A stretch of DNA of 36,917 bases from Bradyrhizobium sp. Leo170 (GTDB lineage: Bacteria; Pseudomonadota; Alphaproteobacteria; Rhizobiales; Xanthobacteraceae), in the NCBI RefSeq assembly GCF_004296405.1, contig NZ_PSRR01000045.1:1-36917 (forward strand), written 5' to 3'. The translations under genes were made by a program, and so were the position numbers. The notes below the pieces were generated by a model. That model did not search any database. It saw only the letters and a list, made by a program, of their open reading frames with translations, and had not been told where the DNA came from. Within the stretch, counting starts at the first letter, position 1. Every line of letters starts with the position of its first letter. This document shows positions 25,363-33,906 of this stretch, piece by piece.

Positions 25363-26291
25363 GCGTGATGGCCTTGGTCCACCGCCGCGCTCGCCCGGTT
25401 GCCCGTCGTCGGCAGCATCAGGCTGCAGAGGCCACGGTCGGCTGGCTCGCCGTCTCCCCGGCCTTGATCCTGCTGATTTGCCTGCTCTTTGGCCCGGCCG
25501 CGGCGGTGATCCTGTTCTCGTTCACCGACTGGCAGTTGGGCGCCACGACCTTCCACTTCGTCGGTATCGAGAATTTTGCTGCGTTGTGGGCGGACCCGCC
25601 CTTTTGGAAGGCCCTGGTCAACACTTGCATCTATGTCGCTATCGTGGTGCCGGGGACGGTGGGGCTTGGCCTTGCCACAGCTCTGCTCATCGAGGCGAGC
25701 CCTGGCCTGCGCGGCTTCTATCGCGCGGTGCACTTTCTGCCGGTCATGTCCACCATGTCGGCGATGGCCGTGGTGTGGGGCACCATGCTTCATCCCAGCA
25801 TCGGCCTGGTCAACCGGACGCTCGCCACATTCGGCTTGACCGGCATCAATTGGCTGCGGGACGAGCACACCGCGCTCCTCGCCGTCGCCCTTATTGGCAT
25901 TTGGCAGGGCTTTGGCTTCGCGATGGTGCTCTTTGTCTCCGGCCTGAAGGCGGTGCCCCAACAGCTCTACGATGCCGCTGCAGTCGATGGAGCGGACGGC
26001 CTCTTTGACCGGCTGCGCATCGTGACTCTCCCCATGTTGGGGCCGGTCACCATGTTCGTCATCGTCCTCACCGCAAGCCGCGCCTTTGAGGTGTTCGATA
26101 GCGTGCGCGTGCTCACCCAGGGCGGTCCGAACTACGCCTCCGAGGTCCTGCTGAATCGGCTCTATTCCGAAAGCTTCGACTATCTGCGCACCGGCTACGG
26201 CGCAGCCCTGACAGTGGTCTACCTTGCTATCGTGATCGCCCTCACGCTTGCCCAGGCGCGCTTCATCGAACGCCGGGTGCACTATTCATGA
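25359..26291 (+). CDS. Carbohydrate-type ABC transporter permease (UgpA/MalF type)
   Basis: This 310-residue inner-membrane permease has six membrane segments. The first is at about residues 28-52 (VSPALILLICLLFGPAAAVI), followed by a short periplasmic loop with DWQLGATTFHFVGIENF. The EAA loop reads DAAAVDGADGLFDRLRIVTLP. It overlaps the ATPase gene by 4 bases at the start and the next permease by 4 bases at the end. It pairs with the UgpE-type protein to form the channel. Members import sugars, sn-glycerol-3-phosphate or glycerophosphodiesters. Confidence 0.94.
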   Translation: MSVMALVHRRARPVARRRQHQAAEATVGWLAVSPALILLICLLFGPAAAVILFSFTDWQLGATTFHFVGIENFAALWADPPFWKALVNTCIYVAIVVPGTVGLGLATALLIEASPGLRGFYRAVHFLPVMSTMSAMAVVWGTMLHPSIGLVNRTLATFGLTGINWLRDEHTALLAVALIGIWQGFGFAMVLFVSGLKAVPQQLYDAAAVDGADGLFDRLRIVTLPMLGPVTMFVIVLTASRAFEVFDSVRVLTQGGPNYASEVLLNRLYSESFDYLRTGYGAALTVVYLAIVIALTLAQARFIERRVHYS

Positions 26292-27130
26292 GCGCGCATC
26301 GCCGCCGATCCCGGGTCGCGGGACGCATCGCGCGCCACGCTTTGCTTGTCGTTTCGGCAGCATTCGCGTTGCTGCCTTTCGTGTGGATGGTCAGCTTGTC
26401 CCTGAAGCCACCGGATGAGATCTTTCAACCCGACTTCCACCTCTGGCCCAAAACCTTCCACGGCGTTGAAAATTATCGCGTTGCGCTGACCGCAGCGCCG
26501 ATGCTCCGTTTCCTGCTCAATGGTGTCTTCGTCTGCGCGGTCATCTTCGCGCTGCAGCTCGTGATCTGCGTGCCATGCGCCTACGCCCTCGCCAAACTGC
26601 GCTTCCGCGGACGCGACACCTTGTTTTCCGCGGTACTGGTGGGGCTTCTCGTACCCCCGCAGGCCCTGGCCATTCCCCATTTTGTCCTGCTCTACGTCTT
26701 CGGGCTGCTCGACACCTACGCGGCTCTCATTCTTCCCTGGATCATCTCTGCCTTCGGTATCTTCCTGCTGCGCCAGTTCTTCCGATCCATCCCCGACGAG
26801 ATCATCCACGCCGCGCGGCTCGATGGACTCGGTGAGTTCGAGATCATCTGGCGCATCATGATGCCCATGAGCGCGCCAGCGCTTGCCGCTTTCGGCATCT
26901 TCTCGGTAGTGGCCCACTGGAACGACCTGTTCTGGCCGCTCATTGCCGTGCGGAGCGAAGACATCTCGACACCGGCCCTCGGCATCCTCCTGTTCCGCGA
27001 CGACGAGGCGGGTCAATTCCTCGGCCCGCTCATGGCCGGCGCCACGATCATCGTCGCCCCACTGCTACTCGCTTTCCTCTTCGCCCAGCGCCGCTTCATC
27101 GACGGGCTGGCAACCACTGCCATGAAGTGA
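26288..27130 (+). CDS. Carbohydrate-type ABC transporter permease (UgpE/MalG type)
   Basis: This 280-residue permease begins with a basic stretch and a membrane segment (LLVVSAAFALLPFVWMVSLS), then the family's SLKPPDEIF element. It has six segments in all, and the EAA loop HAARLDGLGEFEIIWRIMMP. It ends 16 bp before the binding-protein gene. The order ATPase-UgpA-UgpE-SBP with a phosphodiesterase in front matches a dedicated uptake-and-cleavage operon. Confidence 0.94.
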   Translation: MSAHRRRSRVAGRIARHALLVVSAAFALLPFVWMVSLSLKPPDEIFQPDFHLWPKTFHGVENYRVALTAAPMLRFLLNGVFVCAVIFALQLVICVPCAYALAKLRFRGRDTLFSAVLVGLLVPPQALAIPHFVLLYVFGLLDTYAALILPWIISAFGIFLLRQFFRSIPDEIIHAARLDGLGEFEIIWRIMMPMSAPALAAFGIFSVVAHWNDLFWPLIAVRSEDISTPALGILLFRDDEAGQFLGPLMAGATIIVAPLLLAFLFAQRRFIDGLATTAMK

Positions 27131-27146
27131 CCAAAGGGAGATTGTC

Positions 27147-28436
27147 ATGCTCGACAGACTGTTGCCGCGCCGCGTGTTGAGGGGCGTGGGTGCCACATTC
27201 CTGGCCGCCTTCGCGATCACCCCTGCCCATGCGGAGATGACGCTGGACGTGCTTTACACCACGCCGGGGACCTTCAATGCTCTTCAGCAGGAGCTGGCCA
27301 AGCGCTTCACCGAGACCCATCCCGACATCAAGGTGAAGTTTCGCAATCCAGTGGCTGGATACGAAGAAGGGGCACAGCAGATCCTGCGTGACCAGATCAC
27401 CGGCAGCGTGCCGGATGTCGCGTTCAACGGCATCAACCAGATCGGCTTGTTCGTGGATCGCGGTCTCGGCGCCCCCCTCGATACCTTCGTGGCGGCGGAT
27501 GGCGGCCTCGACAAACTTGGCTACTACTCTACGCTCGCAGCGCTCGGCCAATGGAAAGGCAAGCTCTATGGTCTGCCTTTTGCGGTCTCAACCCCGGTGC
27601 TCTACGTGAACGCCGACCTGGTGAAGAAGGCCGGCCTCGCTCCGGCCGCCCTACCCAAGTCCTGGCCCGAACTGGTCGCCGCAGGTCAGAAAATTCAGGC
27701 GAGCGCCGGAGCCGGCGTGACGGGATTCTACTACCAGTGGGACCAAACTGGAAACTGGCTGCTGCAGTCACTCGTCACCAGCCGCGCCGGGCACATGCTG
27801 AAGGCCGACGGCTGCACGATAGCGTTCAATGACGATGCCGGCATGTGGGCACTCAAGACCTTGGAGTCTTTTGGCAAGTCGGGAATGCCCAATTTCGGTA
27901 TCAGCCAGGCGCGTCAGTCATTCGTCGCCGGCAGCCTCGCCATTCTCGTCGATTCCACGTCCTATGTGGCTGCGGCAGACCGCCAGATCGGCAACCGCTT
28001 TGATTTCAAGACGGTCGCGTTTCCGTTGTCAACACCAGACGGCAAGCTGCCTGCGGGCGGCAATGTCGCCATGATCTTCGCCAAGGATGCCGAGCGGCGG
28101 AAGGCAGCATGGGAGTATGTGAAGTTTGTCACCGGCCCGATCGGTCAGACGCTCATGGTGAATTATACCGGTTACATGCCCGGCAATGAGATCGCGGTGA
28201 AGTCGCCCGAGCTCCTCGGGGCATTCTATGCCAAGAACCCCAACCACATGACCAGCATTCAGCAACTGCCGGTGCTGACGGACTGGGCGTCCTTTCCGGG
28301 TGGCAATTCGCTGAAGATCATCGAGGTGATCAAGAGCCACACGGAAAGCCTGGTGACGGGCAAGCGCCCCGCCGCGGAAGTGATGCCCAGCCTGGTGCAG
28401 GATGTGAATGGCCTTATGCCCAAATGCAGCGGCTAG
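27147..28436 (+). CDS. ABC transporter substrate-binding protein, family 1 (UgpB-like)
   Basis: This 429-residue periplasmic protein has a Sec signal peptide (basic N-terminus, hydrophobic core, cleavage after AHA near residue 29). The mature protein starts MTLDVLYTTPGTFNALQQEL and shows the family-1 order: RFTETHPDIKVKF, VPDVAFNGINQIGLFVDRG, and the hinge region with GGNVAMIFAKDAERRKAAWE. The closest named group is the sn-glycerol-3-phosphate binding protein UgpB. AAGGGAG precedes the ATG. The TAG stop at 28434-28436 is also the first three bases of a 104-bp interspersed repeat, so the C-terminus may have been set by that insertion. Confidence 0.93.
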   Translation: MLDRLLPRRVLRGVGATFLAAFAITPAHAEMTLDVLYTTPGTFNALQQELAKRFTETHPDIKVKFRNPVAGYEEGAQQILRDQITGSVPDVAFNGINQIGLFVDRGLGAPLDTFVAADGGLDKLGYYSTLAALGQWKGKLYGLPFAVSTPVLYVNADLVKKAGLAPAALPKSWPELVAAGQKIQASAGAGVTGFYYQWDQTGNWLLQSLVTSRAGHMLKADGCTIAFNDDAGMWALKTLESFGKSGMPNFGISQARQSFVAGSLAILVDSTSYVAAADRQIGNRFDFKTVAFPLSTPDGKLPAGGNVAMIFAKDAERRKAAWEYVKFVTGPIGQTLMVNYTGYMPGNEIAVKSPELLGAFYAKNPNHMTSIQQLPVLTDWASFPGGNSLKIIEVIKSHTESLVTGKRPAAEVMPSLVQDVNGLMPKCSG

Positions 28437-28537
28437 AGCATTTCGGTTCTGATTGAATCAGAACCGAAGTTCTAGATTCTTGTCTTGACGCGTTTTCTTC
28501 ACGCGAACCGGTGTCCACTTCGCTCGAAAACGCTCTA
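28434..28537. repeat. 104-bp interspersed palindromic repeat (Bradyrhizobium/Rhodopseudomonas type)
   Basis: The element runs from TAGAGCATTT to AAACGCTCTA. The ends are inverted repeats of 10 bases with one mismatch (TAGAGCATTT and TAGAGCGTTT when read inward). Inside are a 13-bp perfect hairpin (28442-28468) and a second pairing, GCGTTTTC (28490-28497) with GAAAACGC (28526-28533), around ACGCGAACCGGTGTCCACTT. I recognise this sequence from non-coding gaps of Bradyrhizobium and relatives, where it occurs many times. No open frame or transposase is present; it is probably a non-autonomous repeat that may fold as RNA. Its first three bases form the stop codon of the transporter gene. Confidence 0.85.
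28442..28468 (+). terminator. Hairpin inside the repeat, likely transcription terminator of the Ugp-type operon
   Basis: TTCGGTTCTGATT and AATCAGAACCGAA are perfect 13-bp arms around a single G. The stem starts 6 bases after the stop of the binding-protein gene and is followed by GTTCTAGATTCTTGTCTT, moderately T-rich. It can stop transcription from the plus strand and, being symmetric, from the minus strand as well. Confidence 0.5.
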
Positions 28538-28939
28538 AAGCCAAGAATGTGTCAGGCAAGAATGAGAAGCTATCGCCCTCTTCCAACTCGGCCATCCTTC
28601 TCGCTTTGAACCGGACCATGTTCGATAATTTCAGGCTCGAGGCCGGTACGACCATGGTAGTCAAGAACCCCATCGCTTTGCCTCATTCCTGTGGGCAACG
28701 ACACCTGCGCACCGTCGGGACAGATGTGAAAATCGCTGACGTCTCCTTTGAACCTAAGCGATGCCCTCAACTGCGTGAACCAGTTCCTCATGGAGGCACC
28801 CTCAACAAACCCGCGTACGCAAGGGGTGGCAAGCAATGACTATGCCGAATTCGAACGAGCCCAGCCGCAGAGGCTTGCCTTTCTTGCTAACCGGAATCAG
28901 CTTCGTCCTCCTTCATGACGATCTGCATACCCAGGCGAT
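28538..28939. other. Convergent gap with no recognisable gene
   Basis: This 402-bp stretch lies between the interspersed repeat and the end of the M19 dipeptidase gene. It holds only short overlapping frames in several phases: 96 codons on the plus strand (28549-28839) and 88 on the minus strand (28570-28836). None has a convincing ribosome site or resembles a known family, and their third-position composition is lower in GC than in neighbouring genes. It may be decayed coding sequence. Confidence 0.5.
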
Positions 28940-29917
28940 CTAGGCTCCCCAGACTTCGCGCAAGACCGACAGCCAGTTTTTTCCGATCACGCCCTCGATT
29001 TTGCTCGAATTCCAGCCGCGTTCCTCCATCGCGGCCGTGAGATTTGGCCAATCACCGATGGTGCGCATGCCCTCCGGATTGATCACATTCCCGAAGTCCG
29101 TGAGCTTGCGTCCGTAGCCTTTGTCGTGCGTGATCCAATCGAAGAAGGGCTGCGCGTAACCTTGCGTGAAATCGGTGCCGACACCGACGTTTCGCTCGCC
29201 GCAGATGTCGATTACGTATTCGATCGCTTCGACGTAGTCGTCAACCGTGGCTTCCACGCCGCGTTTGAGGAAAGGAGGAAACATCGTAACGCCGACGAAC
29301 CCGCCGCGATCGGCGATAAACTTCAGTTGCTCATCGCTCTTGTTGCGCGGATGGGACTTAAGCCCGGCGGGCAGACAGTGCGAGTAAGTCACGGGCTTCT
29401 TGGAAGCAAGGATCACGTCCGTGCTCGTCTGAGGACCGACATGCGAGAGGTCGCACAGGATGCCAAGTCGGTTCATCTCGGCAACCACCTCGTGTCCAAA
29501 GTCGGACAGCCCACCGTCCTTGCGTTCATAACAGCCGGTCCCCACGAGGTTCTGGGTGTTGTAGGCCATCTGAATGATGCCAACACCGAGCTCCTTGAAG
29601 AGGCTGAGATAGCCGATCTGATCCTCTATACCGGTGATATTCTGCCACCCCAGTATGATCCCGGTTCTGCCTTCCTTTTTCGCAGCCATGATGTCCTGGG
29701 TTGTATAGACCTGCTTGATCAGATCGCCATGTTCGCGGAACCAGTGTTTCCAGTGCATCACGTTCCGCATCGTCTCGGTGAACCCCTCCCAAATGCAGCA
29801 CGTGCAATTGGCGGCCGTAAGCCCTCCCTTTCGCATGTCCTCGAATATATCCCGGCCAAAATTGGAGATGATCAGACCGTCAATGACGATCGAGCGCTCG
29901 TGCAGTTGCGACGACAT
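28940..29917 (-). CDS. Peptidase M19 (membrane dipeptidase) family protein
   Basis: This 325-residue amidohydrolase-fold protein shows the M19 order. The bridging glutamate is Glu131 in GTGCYERKDGGLSDFG, the metal histidines are His159 in CDLSHVG and His180 in TYSHCLPAGL, and HPRNKSDEQL and GVGTDF with the late aspartate follow. The usual N-terminal HxD pair after DG is missing: residues 13-17 read DGLII. Some M19 homologues lack it, but it alters the metal site, so dipeptidase activity is uncertain. I chose the ATG at 29917 (AGGAGA at 9 bases), which removes 47 unrelated codons. It is last in the minus-strand Pot-type transporter operon, 80 bp after the ATPase gene. It may cleave what that system imports. 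Confidence 0.88.
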   Translation of the reverse strand: MSSQLHERSIVIDGLIISNFGRDIFEDMRKGGLTAANCTCCIWEGFTETMRNVMHWKHWFREHGDLIKQVYTTQDIMAAKKEGRTGIILGWQNITGIEDQIGYLSLFKELGVGIIQMAYNTQNLVGTGCYERKDGGLSDFGHEVVAEMNRLGILCDLSHVGPQTSTDVILASKKPVTYSHCLPAGLKSHPRNKSDEQLKFIADRGGFVGVTMFPPFLKRGVEATVDDYVEAIEYVIDICGERNVGVGTDFTQGYAQPFFDWITHDKGYGRKLTDFGNVINPEGMRTIGDWPNLTAAMEERGWNSSKIEGVIGKNWLSVLREVWGA

Positions 29918-29997
29918 GTTCTTGTTCTCCTGACGCAAATCGATGTTCGAACGCCGGGCAGCGATGGGGACGCCGCCGGTACCAAGTGAATGCTCCG

Positions 29998-31098
29998 TTA
30001 GGGCTCGCTCTCCAGGTTCGCATTCGTGCCTGGGTCGGCATTGAAGAGAAAGCACCACTCCGGAGCAATCGTGAGCCTGACCGCCTGCCCTGGCTGTACC
30101 GCTTCCGGCACGTCCCGATTGGCCTGCTGAACCAGAAGACGTTGCTCGCCGGGGACCTTAATCTGATACTCGGTGAAAGGTCCGAGATAGCTGATGAGCT
30201 CGACCACCCCGTCGATCTCGTTCGCGTCGCCGTGCACCGTTGCCGCGGATGCCGGGCCGACGGCAATCTTGATTTTCTCGGGTCTCACCCCAAGCAGCGT
30301 CGCCCGCGCGACTTTGGGCGCAACCCTGAGGGAAATTCCCGCATCGGTCGTGAACCTATCGCCAGCCAGCGTTCCCTTGAAGAAGTTTGTCTTACCGATG
30401 AAGTCGGCGACGAAAGGCGTAGCCGGTCGTTCGTAGAGATCGGCGGGGATCCCGATCTGCTCGATGGCACCCCCGTTCATCACCACGAGCCGATCTGCCA
30501 GGCTGAGCGCTTCCTCCTGATCGTGTGTGACGAACACGGTCGTCAGCCCAAGCGATTGTTGCAATCGTCTGATCTGCAACCGAACATCGTGTCGTAGCTT
30601 CGCATCAAGGGCCGACAGCGGCTCGTCCAGCAACAGCACATGCGGATTGATGACCAGCGCGCGAGCCAACGCGACCCGCTGTTGCTGCCCTCCCGACAAT
30701 TGTCGCGGCATGCGTTCTGCGAAACGGCCGAGCTGCACCAGGTCCAGAACCTTGGCGACGCGCTGTCCGATATCGCCTTTGGGAACCCGGCGCATCTCCA
30801 GTCCGTAGGCGATGTTCTGATGGACGTTCATATGGGGAAACAGGGCAAAGCCCTGAAAGACCATTCCCGTGTTGCGCTTGTTGGGCGGAAGATCGGTCAC
30901 GTCCTGATCGCCGAAGAAGATCCGGCCCGCACTCGCCTCGATAAAGCCCGCGATCATCCGAAGCGTCGTGGTCTTTCCACATCCGCTGGGCCCAAGAAGC
31001 GCCAGGAATTCTCCGTTCGCAATATCGAGCGACATTTCCCTCACAGCGACGAAGGAGTCGTATTGCTTCACCACGTTCTTGAGGGTGACCTGGGACAC
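29998..31098 (-). CDS. Polyamine-type ABC transporter ATP-binding protein (PotA type)
   Basis: This 366-residue ATPase starts at a GTG (31098) preceded by AAGGG. It has Walker A GPSGCGKTT, Q-loop MVFQGFALFPH, signature LSGGQQQRVALA, Walker B VLLLDEPLSALDAKL and switch histidine VTHDQEEALSL. A TOBE domain follows from about residue 275 (LGVRPEKIKIAVG). The length is typical of PotA. It lies between the PotC-type permease gene (18 bp gap) and the dipeptidase gene. It powers a spermidine/putrescine-class importer; related systems carry polyamines, 2-aminoethylphosphonate, opines or ferric iron. Confidence 0.94.
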   Translation of the reverse strand: MSQVTLKNVVKQYDSFVAVREMSLDIANGEFLALLGPSGCGKTTTLRMIAGFIEASAGRIFFGDQDVTDLPPNKRNTGMVFQGFALFPHMNVHQNIAYGLEMRRVPKGDIGQRVAKVLDLVQLGRFAERMPRQLSGGQQQRVALARALVINPHVLLLDEPLSALDAKLRHDVRLQIRRLQQSLGLTTVFVTHDQEEALSLADRLVVMNGGAIEQIGIPADLYERPATPFVADFIGKTNFFKGTLAGDRFTTDAGISLRVAPKVARATLLGVRPEKIKIAVGPASAATVHGDANEIDGVVELISYLGPFTEYQIKVPGEQRLLVQQANRDVPEAVQPGQAVRLTIAPEWCFLFNADPGTNANLESEP

Positions 31099-31116
31099 CG
31101 TTAGCCCTTCTATTCT

Positions 31117-31935
31117 TCAGAATGTTCGGCCGAGACGCACGTATCGGTCGGAAATGATGAGCGCGATCGCGATGATGAGAACCTGGATGGTCGCGACCGC
31201 CATGATTGTCGGATCGGTTCGGTATTCCAGATAGTTGAGCATCGCTATCGGCAACGTGATGCGGCCTGGGCCGACCAGCAGGAGCGACTTCTCAAGATCG
31301 CCGAACGAAGCGATGAATCCGAACAGAACGCCAGCCGTGATACCCGGGCGTATCAGCGGAAGCGTGATGCGGAAGAAAGTCGTAAGCCGCGTCGCGCCGA
31401 GACTAAGCGATGCTTCCTCGATCGCCGGATCGAGCCCCGCCAGGGATGCAACGAGCAGCCGCAACACCCACGGTATCGCGATCAAGGCATGGGCCAAAGT
31501 CAGGCCGTAAACCGTGGAGGCGAACTGAACGTCGCTCCAGATCTGGAGCTCAATGTAGAACAGGTAGATCGCGCTGCCGGCAACGATGGCCGGGATCATC
31601 AGCGGCGACATCAGCACAGTGTTGATGAACTCCCGTCCCCGGAACTTGTATCTGCCGATTGCGAGCGCTGCGGGAACGCCCAGGCATAGCGCGAGCACCG
31701 ACGCACTGATCGCCACCTGAAAGCTCAGGAAGAAGCCGCTCCTGAAGGCTTCGAGGCTCCAAGCCTGAACGAACCAGGTTCCCGTGTATCCCTCGGGAGG
31801 AAACGAAAGGATCTTGTTGCTGAAGAACGCAACCCATATCGTTGTCGCGAGCGGGACGAGCACGAAGAGTATGATGGCCCATACGAAAATCAGATAGGTC
31901 CACCTGAGCGGGCTCGCTTTGCTTATACTCGTCAT
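31117..31935 (-). CDS. Polyamine-type ABC transporter permease (PotC type)
   Basis: This 272-residue permease has a first membrane segment at about residues 12-34 and the family's KILSFPPEGYTGTWF loop. Further segments follow, with the EAA loop EEASLSLGATRLTTFFRITLP. It overlaps the stop of the PotB-type gene by 4 bases. The two permeases form the channel for the ATPase encoded next. Confidence 0.94.
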   Translation of the reverse strand: MTSISKASPLRWTYLIFVWAIILFVLVPLATTIWVAFFSNKILSFPPEGYTGTWFVQAWSLEAFRSGFFLSFQVAISASVLALCLGVPAALAIGRYKFRGREFINTVLMSPLMIPAIVAGSAIYLFYIELQIWSDVQFASTVYGLTLAHALIAIPWVLRLLVASLAGLDPAIEEASLSLGATRLTTFFRITLPLIRPGITAGVLFGFIASFGDLEKSLLLVGPGRITLPIAMLNYLEYRTDPTIMAVATIQVLIIAIALIISDRYVRLGRTF

Positions 31936-32846
31936 CGGAGGGCGCCCACCCGTGCCGTCCGATTGAACATTACGGCGGACACGACGGTGAGCACCATCGT
32001 CAGCGAGATTAGTATGAACGCCAGCGTCGAGGCGAACGGCCAGTTCATAGCCGCCGATATCTGCTTATAGATGGTCGGCGCCATCATGTAGAACTTGGGC
32101 CCACCGATGAGGATTGGCGTCGCATAGGCATTCATGGACAAGATAAAGCACAGTACGCAGCCAGCGAAGATACCCGGCATCAGGAGAGGAAGGATGATCC
32201 GGCGAAACGTTGTCAGCGCGGAAGCCCCCAGATTGAGCGACGCCTCCTCCAGCGATACGTCGATATTGTGCATGACGCTGTTGAGCGTCACGATCATGAA
32301 TGGCAATAGGACCGACGTCAGACCCGTGATTACCGCGCCGGACGTGTAGAGTAGCTGCAGCGTTTCCCCTCCCGGGTCGAGTTGTTGCAGCAGGAAATTC
32401 AATAGGCCCTTGTTATCGAGGATGATGATCCATCCGGCGGTCCTCGCCACGTTCCCCATGAACAGCGGCAAGACGATTGCGATAATCAAATACCGCTTCA
32501 GTATAGTCGAATTCGTCCTGGCCATGAAGTACGCAACAGCCAATCCACCGATCAGACACAGCAAAGTCGTGACTGCCGAGACCCAGAGGGTCGTCCACAA
32601 CACTTGACGGTAGAATTCGTCCTTGAAGAACCTGACGTAGTTATCCAGCGTGAACGCCTGGATGTACATCTGCGCCGCGTCGTACTGGTAGAAGCTCAGC
32701 CGCAGCATCATGAGAAGCGGAAGCATCAGCAGTAGCGAGACAAATACGAAGGCCGGTCCCGATAAGGCATAAGGGGCAGCCCACCGGGTGCGTCTTGCGA
32801 CGGCAGGCATGCCGCTCGACTCTCGTGCAACTACTAGCGTGGTCAT
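31932..32846 (-). CDS. Polyamine-type ABC transporter permease (PotB type)
   Basis: This 304-residue permease has a first membrane segment at about residues 28-50 (LSGPAFVFVSLLLMLPLLMM), followed by LSFYQYD and a TLDNYVRFF element typical of PotB-like proteins. Five more segments follow, with the EAA loop EEASLNLGASALTTFRRIILP. It starts 10 bp after the binding-protein stop and overlaps PotC by 4 bases. Confidence 0.94.
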   Translation of the reverse strand: MTTLVVARESSGMPAVARRTRWAAPYALSGPAFVFVSLLLMLPLLMMLRLSFYQYDAAQMYIQAFTLDNYVRFFKDEFYRQVLWTTLWVSAVTTLLCLIGGLAVAYFMARTNSTILKRYLIIAIVLPLFMGNVARTAGWIIILDNKGLLNFLLQQLDPGGETLQLLYTSGAVITGLTSVLLPFMIVTLNSVMHNIDVSLEEASLNLGASALTTFRRIILPLLMPGIFAGCVLCFILSMNAYATPILIGGPKFYMMAPTIYKQISAAMNWPFASTLAFILISLTMVLTVVSAVMFNRTARVGALR

Positions 32847-32856
32847 CTAGACGCGT

Positions 32857-33906
32857 TCAGCTCTTGAATTCTTTGTTCCACCAGTCGAGCAGATCATTGC
32901 GGTTCTTCAGCCAGAATGCATGGGGCCGGTTATGGATCGCTTTCTTCTCTTGCTCAGTAAATTCGATCTGCTTGGCGGCAGCTTCAGGCAACACCGACTT
33001 GGTGTTTGATGGCGAATAGAATGACTTCTGGACCAGAGCCGTGAGCCCGTCCGGGTCAAGCAACGCATTGCAGTAGAATTTGGCCGCCTGAGGATTCGGC
33101 CCCTTCTTCGGCATCACCAGGCCGAAGATGATGCCGATGCCGCCCTCAGCCGGATACGCGGAAACCACATCGACACCCTCCGAGGCGAATTGCAGGATTC
33201 GGGCCTTATACTCGGGAGCGACGAGGATCTCTTCGTTCTTGAGCGCCTGCTCGATCTGCAAATGGTTCGGATAGATGCGCGGGCTGGCCGCTTTCTTCCA
33301 TTCCATCATGCTGGCTTTCACGGCCTCGATATTGATGTTGTCGAGGGACTTTCCGAGCTTGAGTGCCGTGGACTCGATGTGGTGAAACCAGTGGGCGTCG
33401 CTCAAACCGACGATACCCTTGTATTTGGGGTCCCAGAGATCGGCAAAGCTCTTGGGAGCCTCCTTCAATTTCTTGGGATTGTAGCCGATGATCCAGGCGC
33501 TGTATTGCCAAGGAACGAATGTAGGCGTTCGCAGGATGGGCAGGGTATCCTTCAGTCGTGGGACGGCCTGCTCATCGATCGCGTCAAGCGCTTCCAGCGA
33601 GGCCAATTCAAACGCAGTCGCATCGTCCATATGCGCGACATCCATCGGCGCACGCGGCAGTCTGCGGCTTGCAATGATCTTTGTTCTGCGCTGATCGAAC
33701 CCGTCGAGGTCGCGGACAACAGTGTAACCGGCTTTCTCGACAAGGGGTGCTTCGAAGAACTGGACCGTGCGATCGTTCCAGTCCCCACCCCAATTGGCGA
33801 CGATGATTTGGCCGCCTTCGGCACGGACACCGCGCGCGCCTAACGTGAGCGCCACCGCGCTCGTTGCACCCGCAAGAAACCCGCGCCGGTTGATCAGATA
33901 GCCCAT
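32857..33906 (-). CDS. ABC transporter substrate-binding protein (PotD-like), Tat-exported
   Basis: This 349-residue periplasmic protein starts at the ATG at 33906 with a strong GGAGGG 5 bases upstream; the open frame to 34050 has no such site. The leader LINRRGFLAGATSAVALTL carries twin arginines (RRGFL). Landmarks are IIVANWGGDWNDRTV at the mature N-terminus, VPWQYSAWIIGYNPKKLKEAP in the middle (key part GYNPKKL), SFADLWDPKYKG, and VVSAYPAEGGIGIIFG. These belong to the polyamine/iron/opine binding-protein group. It heads the operon SBP-PotB-PotC-PotA-M19. The ligand is unknown; the M19 gene suggests a dipeptide or similar amide. Confidence 0.92.
   Translation of the reverse strand: MGYLINRRGFLAGATSAVALTLGARGVRAEGGQIIVANWGGDWNDRTVQFFEAPLVEKAGYTVVRDLDGFDQRRTKIIASRRLPRAPMDVAHMDDATAFELASLEALDAIDEQAVPRLKDTLPILRTPTFVPWQYSAWIIGYNPKKLKEAPKSFADLWDPKYKGIVGLSDAHWFHHIESTALKLGKSLDNINIEAVKASMMEWKKAASPRIYPNHLQIEQALKNEEILVAPEYKARILQFASEGVDVVSAYPAEGGIGIIFGLVMPKKGPNPQAAKFYCNALLDPDGLTALVQKSFYSPSNTKSVLPEAAAKQIEFTEQEKKAIHNRPHAFWLKNRNDLLDWWNKEFKS

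Noticed and set aside
24963..26282. 439-codon minus-strand frame opposite the ATPase and permease genes
   Set aside because: It spans two real plus-strand genes, and is His/Asp/Gln-rich as expected of an antisense of GC-rich membrane-protein DNA.
29126..29989. 287-codon plus-strand frame opposite the M19 gene
   Set aside because: Antisense of a conserved enzyme gene, without a ribosome site or domain.
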